Source: Planctomycetes bacterium RBG_16_43_13 (GTDB taxonomy: Bacteria > Planctomycetota > MHYJ01). From it: a DNA stretch of 31,211 bases. A model generated the notes under the pieces. The model was not told the origin of the DNA. It saw only the letters and a program-made list of their open reading frames with translations, and ran no database searches. Position 1 is the first letter of the stretch; the number at the start of each line of letters is the position of its first letter. The position numbers and the translations under genes were made by a program. Location: the NCBI GenBank assembly GCA_001828445.1, contig MHYJ01000005.1, positions 241 through 31,451 on the forward strand. The letters run 5' to 3'. Below, piece after piece: positions 25,403-31,211 of the stretch.

Positions 25403-25859
25403 AAAGGAAATTTACCGCCACACCTTTTAAACTCATTGCCATCATGGCTTCAAACATCCGCCATACGTAATTTCCATGGTTTTTAATCTTAAAGCTGAGG
25501 GCGCCTGAGGAAAGGATATAATCTACTTTTTTCTTAAGAGGGTCTTTTAATATATCGCGTGTCATAAAAACTGCATCCGGATAACGCCTTTTAGCTTCCT
25601 CAATCAGCTTTTCGCTGAGATCTATGCCAATGTAATCTATATTTTTAAATCTTTTCAACAGATGAGGGAACAGGTCTCCAAAACCGCAGCCGAGGTCGCA
25701 TATGCTGCATCCGGAAAGGTCAGCTATGCCGGAAAGCACATCAAACCGAAGGCGCTGAGTTTCTTCATCTTTCCAGCCAATAGTCTTAACGTCATATCCG
25801 AACCTGGCGTATCTGCCCTCGTACAGTTCAAGAAGCTTTTTCTTGTCTGCATGCTTCAT
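25401..25859 (-). CDS. SAM-dependent methyltransferase, truncated by frameshift
   Basis: A 152-residue class I methyltransferase lacking its last 65 or so residues. Motif I is CDLGCGFGDL (54-63), YIGIDLSEKLIEEAKRRYP is motif post-I, and VDYILSSGALSFK is motif II. The SAM-binding half is therefore complete. The frame stops after GVAVNFL; the rest of the domain follows in another frame to 25204. Its start overlaps the amidohydrolase stop by 4 nt (ATGA). A decayed relative lies 2.1 kb downstream. If the frameshift is real, the enzyme probably lacks the C-terminal strands that close the sheet and is inactive or altered. Confidence 0.82.
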   Translation of the reverse strand: MKHADKKKLLELYEGRYARFGYDVKTIGWKDEETQRLRFDVLSGIADLSGCSICDLGCGFGDLFPHLLKRFKNIDYIGIDLSEKLIEEAKRRYPDAVFMTRDILKDPLKKKVDYILSSGALSFKIKNHGNYVWRMFEAMMAMSLKGVAVNFL

Positions 25860-26617
25860 TTATTTTCTCCTAAAAAAATTTCGGCATTGCTTGTCAGAAC
25901 AGGTTTTAGTAATCTGTCGGACAAACCCATTTTCTCAAATTCCTTCATGGATAAGTTCACGGTTTCTTCGTAACCGCGGTCAGGATAATCGCTTCCCCAG
26001 AATATTCGTTCTGCCTTCATGTTTTCTATGGCATACGCAATATCTTTAATAACCGATGAATTGCGGTAGTAAAGCAGTGTGTAAGAGAGATCAAGATAAA
26101 TATTTTTGAAATACTTTGCCACCATTAAAGCATCCAGAATCCTGTGCCCGCCTGAATGCCCTATAGCAATTCTTAAATCCGGCAATCTCTCCGCCAGAGA
26201 AGCAAACGCATCAGGTGTGTTGCCGAGAGCAATGCTTCTGCCGTCAGGAAAACAGTCAACCATAACCGGCATTTTTAACTTACCGGCAACGCCCAGGAGA
26301 GCTAAACATTCTTTACTGTCCAGACGGTAACCGTGCAATCGCGGATGAAGTTTAAGCCCCCAGGCGCCTGAAGCTCTTAATCTTTCAAGCCCGGGGCACG
26401 CCGAACTGCTTACGGGATTTACTGAAGGAAACACGCAGAAAAAATCATTATATTTTTTTGCCTCCTCAATTACCAGATCATTATCAAACGCCAGTTCCGG
26501 AAGATTAAGAAGGATTATCTTCTTAACGTCAAAAACAGAGGCTGCTGCATGAAGATGCTTCATCTCTTCAGCGCAATTACCTGTCTTTTTATCGAGATGA
26601 CAATGACCGTCAATCAT
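25856..26617 (-). CDS. Amidohydrolase-family metal-dependent hydrolase
   Basis: A 253-residue TIM-barrel hydrolase of the amidohydrolase-2 type. The N-terminal metal site is GHCHLD (His5, His7). LKLHPRLHG (about 90-98) and IGHSGG carry the following histidines, and FWGSDYPDR has the final metal-binding aspartate. This order is that of the ACMSD/o-pyrocatechuate decarboxylase branch, whose members hydrolyse or decarboxylate small acids. It begins immediately after the ATP-grasp gene (TAAATG) and is coupled to the methyltransferase by ATGA. Its role is unknown; with the RraA-like and ATP-grasp genes it may process a carboxylated small molecule. Confidence 0.85.
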   Translation of the reverse strand: MIDGHCHLDKKTGNCAEEMKHLHAAASVFDVKKIILLNLPELAFDNDLVIEEAKKYNDFFCVFPSVNPVSSSACPGLERLRASGAWGLKLHPRLHGYRLDSKECLALLGVAGKLKMPVMVDCFPDGRSIALGNTPDAFASLAERLPDLRIAIGHSGGHRILDALMVAKYFKNIYLDLSYTLLYYRNSSVIKDIAYAIENMKAERIFWGSDYPDRGYEETVNLSMKEFEKMGLSDRLLKPVLTSNAEIFLGENK

Positions 26618-27808
26618 TTATAGCGGCACTGTCTCGAACTGAACTGTTTCCCTGACTATGTCAGCCCGCTCCACTGCCTGGGCGCGGTCGCGGCCGCATA
26701 CAACCATCCATCCTGTCCTGCTTCCATCAGTCTTTAACTCAGGCACCACTTCTCCGGGTTTAATAAATAATCCTGTTTCAACACCTTCCATTGCCTGAGC
26801 TTCCTGAAGTCCCTTAACACTAACAAGCCTGCCGGGAGCGGCTGCATAGAATCCAAGTACGACCCCTCTTTTTGCAATTTTTATTTCATCAACAGAATCA
26901 TCTGCACACAATCTTGTCCAGTTTGCAACAATATCATAACCTGAAACAGCCCCTACTACTTTAGTAAAAACAAAAAAACCGCCGCCTCTGCAGCCAATCT
27001 CTATAATCTTCGGTCCTTTAGACGTTAAAATAATTTCTGAATGTGTCGGCGTATTATCTACTTCAGCAGCATCATATGCCGCGCGCATAAGATCTACGAT
27101 TTCTCTCTCCTGTTCAAAAGATATAGCAGCAGGGTAAGTAAGCTGGATAGCAACGCGGTATGACCCCTCAGGCTTAAATTTATCAGATATCGCAAGAATA
27201 TGATGAGTACCATTTACTGAAAATCCTTCAACAGTCAGTTCAGTTCCTTCAATAAATTCCTCAATAATTACCGCATTTTTTGCTGAATTTGCTCTGGCAG
27301 TAAAGTAAGCAGGCAGCAGCTGTTCGGGCTTTTCCACCATGGTTACGCCTCTTGAACCCGAGTTGTCAACAGGTTTAATAACAAGAGGGAAACCTATTCT
27401 TTTAACCGTATCCTTCAGGCTATGTTCATTTTCAATAATCTCAAAATCAGGCTGGGGCAGTCTGTTTTCTTTGAATATTTTTCTCTGTCTGGATTTATCC
27501 AGACTTGTTTCCATAGGAATGCGGCCCAATCCCGGCAATCCTAATGCTTCCCGCACTGAAAGAACTGCCGGAAGCGTAATATCAGATGCATAAGAAACAA
27601 CACCGTCTATCTTTGCATCCCTTGCCCACTGAAGATTGCCTTTAATATCCTTTACATCTATTACTCTGGCTTCACTGGCTATTTTTAACCCCGGAGCATC
27701 AGGCGAGCCGTCAGATGCCAGAACATAATAGCCCATGTCCGCTGCTTTTCTTATTGCGTCAAACTGGGCAAGGCCGGCTCCGATAACAAGAAGCTTTTTA
27801 TTAATCAA
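26618..27808 (-). CDS. ATP-grasp carboxylate-amine ligase-like protein
   Basis: A 396-residue ATP-grasp enzyme. KLLVIGAGLAQFDAIRKA is the pre-ATP-grasp Rossmann start, FPLVIKPVDNSGSRGV is the first ATP-binding lysine loop, IIEEFIEGTELTVEGF is the second, and KIIEIGCRGGG has the Mg-binding Glu. The family joins a carboxylate to an amine or thiol through an acyl phosphate. The frame opens at TTG 27817, but GGAG lies only one base before that codon; a second TTG at 27808 (MINKKLLVIG) has a 10-nt spacing and is preferred. It overlaps the RraA-like gene by 8 nt. An amino-acid ligase acting on a sugar amine or small acid is a reasonable guess. Confidence 0.85.
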   Translation of the reverse strand: MINKKLLVIGAGLAQFDAIRKAADMGYYVLASDGSPDAPGLKIASEARVIDVKDIKGNLQWARDAKIDGVVSYASDITLPAVLSVREALGLPGLGRIPMETSLDKSRQRKIFKENRLPQPDFEIIENEHSLKDTVKRIGFPLVIKPVDNSGSRGVTMVEKPEQLLPAYFTARANSAKNAVIIEEFIEGTELTVEGFSVNGTHHILAISDKFKPEGSYRVAIQLTYPAAISFEQEREIVDLMRAAYDAAEVDNTPTHSEIILTSKGPKIIEIGCRGGGFFVFTKVVGAVSGYDIVANWTRLCADDSVDEIKIAKRGVVLGFYAAAPGRLVSVKGLQEAQAMEGVETGLFIKPGEVVPELKTDGSRTGWMVVCGRDRAQAVERADIVRETVQFETVPL

Positions 27809-28478
27809 TGTATTCAATCTCCATGTTTTCCAGTTTTCTTTTTAATCCGATTGCATCCAGAGAACTTTTGCCTTTGCCAATTTCTTTAAGCCACCGCTTC
27901 TCTTGTTTCATGCGTTTAAGGGACTCTTCGTATACTTCCCTGGCGTGTTCTATCGGAACAATCGCAACTCCGTCATCATCACCAACAACAAGGTCTCCGG
28001 GCTGCACCGGAATGCCGCCGCACTGGATAGGGACATTCACACTGTCAGCCCATCCTTTATGCGGTCCTGCAGGTGTAACGCCCCTGCAAAAAACAGGGAA
28101 TCTTGTCCGTCGCATGTCTTCCACATCACGAATAGCGCCGTCAACCACAAGTCCGGCAACACCGCGTTTAAGGGCATAAGCTGTCTGTACGCCGCCCCAT
28201 ACCGCATTGCCAAGATAGCCGCGAGCATCTATTACAAGCACATCCCCTGGCTTTGCAAAGGTAAGTGATAGGTGACTCATCAGGTTATTTCCTGACATTG
28301 ATTGTATCGTCAAAGCAGGCCCGCAAAGCCTGATCCCTTCAAAAATCGGCTTTATTCCAGCATGCATGCCGTAATAACGGTTCAGACAGTCTGAAACTAT
28401 TGATGAAGGGATTTGCTTAAATTTTTCCACCAACTCCAAAGAAGGGCGTTTAATCTTTCTGATAACTATTGCTTTCAT
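27801..28478 (-). CDS. RraA-like protein (HMG/CHA aldolase fold)
   Basis: A 225-residue member of the RraA family (formerly called dimethylmenaquinone methyltransferase). LVIDARGYLGNAVWGGV (81-97) and GLVVDGAIRDVED carry the conserved substrate and metal residues Arg117 and Asp118. These are the residues used by 4-hydroxy-4-methyl-2-oxoglutarate and oxaloacetate aldolase/decarboxylase members, so catalytic rather than RNase-inhibitor function is likely. GGGGAGG stands 5 nt before ATG 28478, a strong ribosome-binding site. It lies 31 bp from the PseG-like gene. A pyruvate-aldol or decarboxylation step on a keto-acid linked to the nonulosonate is possible (inference). Confidence 0.85.
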   Translation of the reverse strand: MKAIVIRKIKRPSLELVEKFKQIPSSIVSDCLNRYYGMHAGIKPIFEGIRLCGPALTIQSMSGNNLMSHLSLTFAKPGDVLVIDARGYLGNAVWGGVQTAYALKRGVAGLVVDGAIRDVEDMRRTRFPVFCRGVTPAGPHKGWADSVNVPIQCGGIPVQPGDLVVGDDDGVAIVPIEHAREVYEESLKRMKQEKRWLKEIGKGKSSLDAIGLKRKLENMEIEYID

Positions 28479-28509
28479 CTATTACCTCCCCGCGAATGTA
28501 CAGGATGTT

Positions 28510-29463
28510 TTAATGAATTGAGAATGTATTGAAAATAATCTCAGCGATTCTTTCAGCACCGTGCTCGTCAATAAGTTTTCTACCATTTTCTGACAAGGTC
28601 TTCCTTAATTTTTCATCTTTCCATAGTTCTATAATCTGTGCGGTAAACCCTTCGGTCTCCAGTGAACCCAACACCGAACACCTGTTCTCTATAAATGGTT
28701 TGACGAAATTTTCCTCTTCTTCGGACTGAGGAAAGACAATTGTAGGAACTCCCAGCATGGTAAATTCCATCAGCGAGGTGCCACCGTTTGTTATCCCGAC
28801 TGATGTATTAGACATAATCCATGCGATATTATCAGGGTTTCTGAGAACGGTTACCGCTCTCACAGAGTTGCCTGCAAATTTTGAAAGTTTGCCATCAACC
28901 ATGGGTCCAAGTATAAGAGCGATTTTCTTATCCAGGAAATGTCTGTCCTCAGTAAAAATGCTGAAAATCCTGTCTAAGTGCCTGCAGTTGTCTCCGCCGC
29001 CTATTACAGCAACGGCATCATACCCGGGATTGAGTTCTGAACGATTTCTTAATGCATCCTGGAATTCCCGCCGGATGATTGCATACTTTAACGCTTCTGC
29101 TCCACCTCGGAGGTTGGCTCTGGCAACTATAATGTTTCCGATATCATGATACCAGTCAAGTGCAACAACCATATGCCTCTGCTCTTTAAGCCACAGAAAA
29201 AGTTCTGTCTGAAAACTGGTATGCACATCAACAACAATCCCATCAGCATTAACCACGCCTATCTCATGGAGCGACTGCACACGCCTGTCATATCCATTAA
29301 TAAAAACGGACAGCTTCTGCATTTCAATAACATCTGGAACTAATGCAATTGTGTAGATATGCAGTCCTTTTTTCCTAAGAATATCTATCAATTCTATACT
29401 ACGGAGCAGATGTCCTGTTCCCCATTTACTCGAACCTGCTGAAAGATATAGAAGCTTCTTCAC
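28510..29463 (-). CDS. pseG: PseG-like UDP-sugar hydrolase
   Basis: A 317-residue GT-B-fold protein like PseG, which removes UDP from UDP-2,4-diacetamido-2,4,6-trideoxyaltrose in pseudaminic acid synthesis. GTGHLLRSIE (15-24) contains the His18 expected for the catalytic histidine, VVALDWYHDIG is the second loop, and NGGTSLMEFTMLGVPTIVFP is the C-terminal UDP-binding signature. The start is GTG 29463, overlapping the NeuB stop by 4 nt (GTGA). It is directly after the synthase that would use its product, which supports the call. The exact sugar isomer is not determined; PseB, PseC and PseH would have to lie outside the window. Confidence 0.8.
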   Translation of the reverse strand: MKKLLYLSAGSSKWGTGHLLRSIELIDILRKKGLHIYTIALVPDVIEMQKLSVFINGYDRRVQSLHEIGVVNADGIVVDVHTSFQTELFLWLKEQRHMVVALDWYHDIGNIIVARANLRGGAEALKYAIIRREFQDALRNRSELNPGYDAVAVIGGGDNCRHLDRIFSIFTEDRHFLDKKIALILGPMVDGKLSKFAGNSVRAVTVLRNPDNIAWIMSNTSVGITNGGTSLMEFTMLGVPTIVFPQSEEEENFVKPFIENRCSVLGSLETEGFTAQIIELWKDEKLRKTLSENGRKLIDEHGAERIAEIIFNTFSIH

Positions 29464-30509
29464 CGCCAGTCACCCTCTTTCAATACAGCAGGGGCATTAA
29501 TCTTATGGGAAGCCTTTTCCCCAAGCACTTCTTCGTAAAGTGCTGGAGGAAGGCCGATGCCGGGACGCAGGACAGCGAGATTCTCTGTTGTAAAAATCTC
29601 TCCTTCCATCACATTTTTAACAACAAATATAGAACGCCTGCCGCGTAAAAGATGTTTTTTCTCACTATCCTGCACCTTCTTGATATTACTTCCCAGTGCA
29701 GACTCGCATTGTCGCATGGCGTTTACCATTTTGGCAAAGTCTTCCATATCCATCGCAAAATCATGGTCGGGAGATTTACCATTTCTCAGCGTAACATGTT
29801 TTTCAAATAGCACTGCTCCCTTGGCTACTGCAGCAATGGGCACCACTATCCCTTCAGTATGGTCTGAATATCCAACGGGACAATCAAAGGATGTACGTAA
29901 TGTCTCCAGGCACCTTAGATTCACAGAATCTAAAGGTGCTGGATATTCTATGCCGCAATGTAAAAGGGCCATCCTGTCTTCTCCTGAGCTCACGACAGCG
30001 TTTACCGCCGTTTCAATTTCTTCAAGGTCTGCCATCCCGGTTGAAAGGATTACAGGCAGACCGAGTTTCCCGACATGTTTTAAAAAGGGTATATGGGTAA
30101 TCTCAAAAGAAGCAACCTTTATTGCAGGAACCCCTGCCTCTGCGAGTTTGTCTGCGCTCTCTTCATCGAAAGGGGTCGCAAGAAAATCAACTCTATTTTC
30201 ATCACAGCACGACTTAAGTTCCTCAAGCCATGCATCTGGCAACTCCATGCCTTTATAAAGGTCATACACGGTTTTTCCAAACTTTGCAAACTGGTCGTTG
30301 AGCCTCGCTTCAGGGATATCTATCCGGGCGGCTATGCGGTCTGCCCTAAAGAGCTGAAATTTTACCGCATCTGCACCTGCCTTAGCGGCATGCTGGATTA
30401 TTTTGAAAGCCCTGGATTTATCCCCGTCATGATTTGATCCAACCTCCGCAATTATGTAACAAGGGTCAACACCAAGCTTATGGGAGCCAATCAAAAAATT
30501 TTTAACCAT
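29460..30509 (-). CDS. neuB: NeuB-family nonulosonic acid synthase
   Basis: A 349-residue sialic/pseudaminic/legionaminic acid synthase, which condenses phosphoenolpyruvate with a six-carbon amino sugar. IIAEVGSNHDGD (19-30) is the family start, KFQLFRADRIA the PEP loop, VGYSDHTEG (about 212-220) and FEKHVTL (235-241) contain the metal histidines 217 and 238, and SPDHDFAM is the substrate segment. The last 60 residues (RRSIFVVKNV, then LRPGIGL) are the antifreeze-like SAF domain. It is coupled to SpsF by 8 nt and to PseG by GTGA. The pseG neighbour suggests a pseudaminic-type product. Confidence 0.93.
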   Translation of the reverse strand: MVKNFLIGSHKLGVDPCYIIAEVGSNHDGDKSRAFKIIQHAAKAGADAVKFQLFRADRIAARIDIPEARLNDQFAKFGKTVYDLYKGMELPDAWLEELKSCCDENRVDFLATPFDEESADKLAEAGVPAIKVASFEITHIPFLKHVGKLGLPVILSTGMADLEEIETAVNAVVSSGEDRMALLHCGIEYPAPLDSVNLRCLETLRTSFDCPVGYSDHTEGIVVPIAAVAKGAVLFEKHVTLRNGKSPDHDFAMDMEDFAKMVNAMRQCESALGSNIKKVQDSEKKHLLRGRRSIFVVKNVMEGEIFTTENLAVLRPGIGLPPALYEEVLGEKASHKINAPAVLKEGDWR

Positions 30510-31211
30510 TTACAATGCCATCCTCTTTAAGCGATTTCAATAAACCTTGGTTTCTCACGATATGTGCATTCAACATAAATATATCCTGACGGGTATCTAA
30601 AAAGTCTTTTATTTCTTCGGTTGTAAACGGCGGGGAATTTTCTTTATAAAGACCCTCCAGCATTGCCTTAACAACAAGAAAATCCTCTTGCTCATCTACG
30701 GTAAATCTGTATTTGCTGTCATTGGTTTTATTTGTTAATGTGATCTTTCTAAACAGTTCAGGATGATTATGGATATAAAGTGTAATATGTTCTCTTTCGG
30801 ACATTAACCCTGCTTCACGCCATGCCTTTTCCAGAGCCTTAAAAGAAAGAATCTCGCAATCAACACCCTCGGCAAAGGTAGGTCCTGTATGTACATAATC
30901 GGCATGAGAACTAAGATATTCCTTTATAACACGGTTGCAGATTATGGGATCAATCAAAGGACAGTCGGAGGTAATACGCATAACATGTTTAACGCCAAAA
31001 AGTTTTGCTGTTTGATAGTAGCGGTCTAAGACATCATTTTCCGAACCACGGTAATAATCAAGTCCTGTTTTTTCACAAAACTTTATTATAAGATTATCTT
31101 CTTTATTTGTAGTTGTTGCTATAATGATTTTTTCTATGTTATCAACCATCCTCAACCTCTCAACAAGGTACCCTAAAAGTGGTCTCCCCATAACTTCTTT
31201 TAATACCTTCC
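30502..31211 (-). CDS. spsF: SpsF-like cytidylyltransferase (N-terminus cut by window edge)
   Basis: At least 236 residues of a SpsF/CMP-KDO-synthetase-like nucleotidyltransferase. The frame continues past the window edge; the residues before MGRPLLGYLVERLR read KVLKEV, part of the usual LPGKVLKE motif, so the ATG at 31191 is not the start. ITSDCPLIDP is the metal-binding loop, YVHTGPTFAEGVDCEIL the substrate loop, and YRFTVDEQEDF the C-terminal family signature. It would provide the CMP-activated form of the acid made by the adjacent NeuB. It is the first gene of the run in this window. Confidence 0.88.
   Translation of the reverse strand, partial: KVLKEVMGRPLLGYLVERLRMVDNIEKIIIATTTNKEDNLIIKFCEKTGLDYYRGSENDVLDRYYQTAKLFGVKHVMRITSDCPLIDPIICNRVIKEYLSSHADYVHTGPTFAEGVDCEILSFKALEKAWREAGLMSEREHITLYIHNHPELFRKITLTNKTNDSKYRFTVDEQEDFLVVKAMLEGLYKENSPPFTTEEIKDFLDTRQDIFMLNAHIVRNQGLLKSLKEDGIVNG

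Noticed and set aside
29557..30258. 233-codon plus-strand open frame opposite neuB
   Set aside because: It is antisense to a fully conserved NeuB protein, is rich in Ser/Pro/Phe as shadow frames are, and matches no family.

Overview
The window is a surface-glycan biosynthesis locus from a bacterium. About thirty genes or gene remnants all lie on the minus strand, mostly with 4-20 nt overlaps (ATGA, GTGA, TGATG junctions) or gaps of a few bases, so transcription runs from the high-coordinate end to position 1. Both ends are cut: a SpsF-type cytidylyltransferase is open at 31211 and a family 4 glycosyltransferase is open at 1. No RNA gene, CRISPR array or transposase was seen. The taxon cannot be fixed. 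The mixture of nonulosonate genes, SPASM radical-SAM proteins, PFTS-type transferases and short dispersed-looking repeats fits uncultivated Gram-negative-type lineages (Nitrospirota, Desulfobacterota or similar), but that is only an impression.

Layout in transcription order. (1) 31211-28510: SpsF-like cytidylyltransferase, NeuB-family nonulosonate synthase and PseG-like UDP-sugar hydrolase, the late steps of a pseudaminic/legionaminic-type acid. (2) 28478-25204: RraA-like protein, ATP-grasp ligase, amidohydrolase and a methyltransferase broken by a frameshift near its C-terminus. (3) 25219-18856: a B12-domain-type radical SAM enzyme, a decayed second methyltransferase, a DmpG/BphI-like aldolase fused to a long unknown domain, a PLP aminotransferase and a SPASM radical SAM protein. 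(4) 18849-15006, partly AT-rich: a chimeric acetyltransferase/aminotransferase remnant, an M29/NicX-like metalloenzyme, an acyl-AMP ligase, an acyl carrier protein and a GNAT acyltransferase. (5) 14831-9463: a PFTS-motif transferase, a Wzx-type flippase, a methyltransferase and another SPASM radical SAM protein. (6) 9458-5474: a NeuA-type cytidylyltransferase, an SDR, a 2-hydroxyacid dehydrogenase, an NAD-dependent epimerase and a HAD phosphatase. (7) 5275-1: a surface-carbohydrate transferase, a GT2, an asparagine-synthase-type amidotransferase and a GT4.

Working model (inference): groups 1 and 6 each make a CMP-activated acid sugar. Groups 2-4 build and attach an unusual acyl or amino-acyl group by aldol chemistry, transamination, adenylation, ACP loading and GNAT transfer. 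Groups 5 and 7 assemble, decorate and export the glycan. The best leads are the fused aldolase linked to an ACP/ligase/GNAT module, two recombination scars (the 18622-18849 chimera and the 117-bp methyltransferase repeat), and a structured inverted-repeat element at 610-721.
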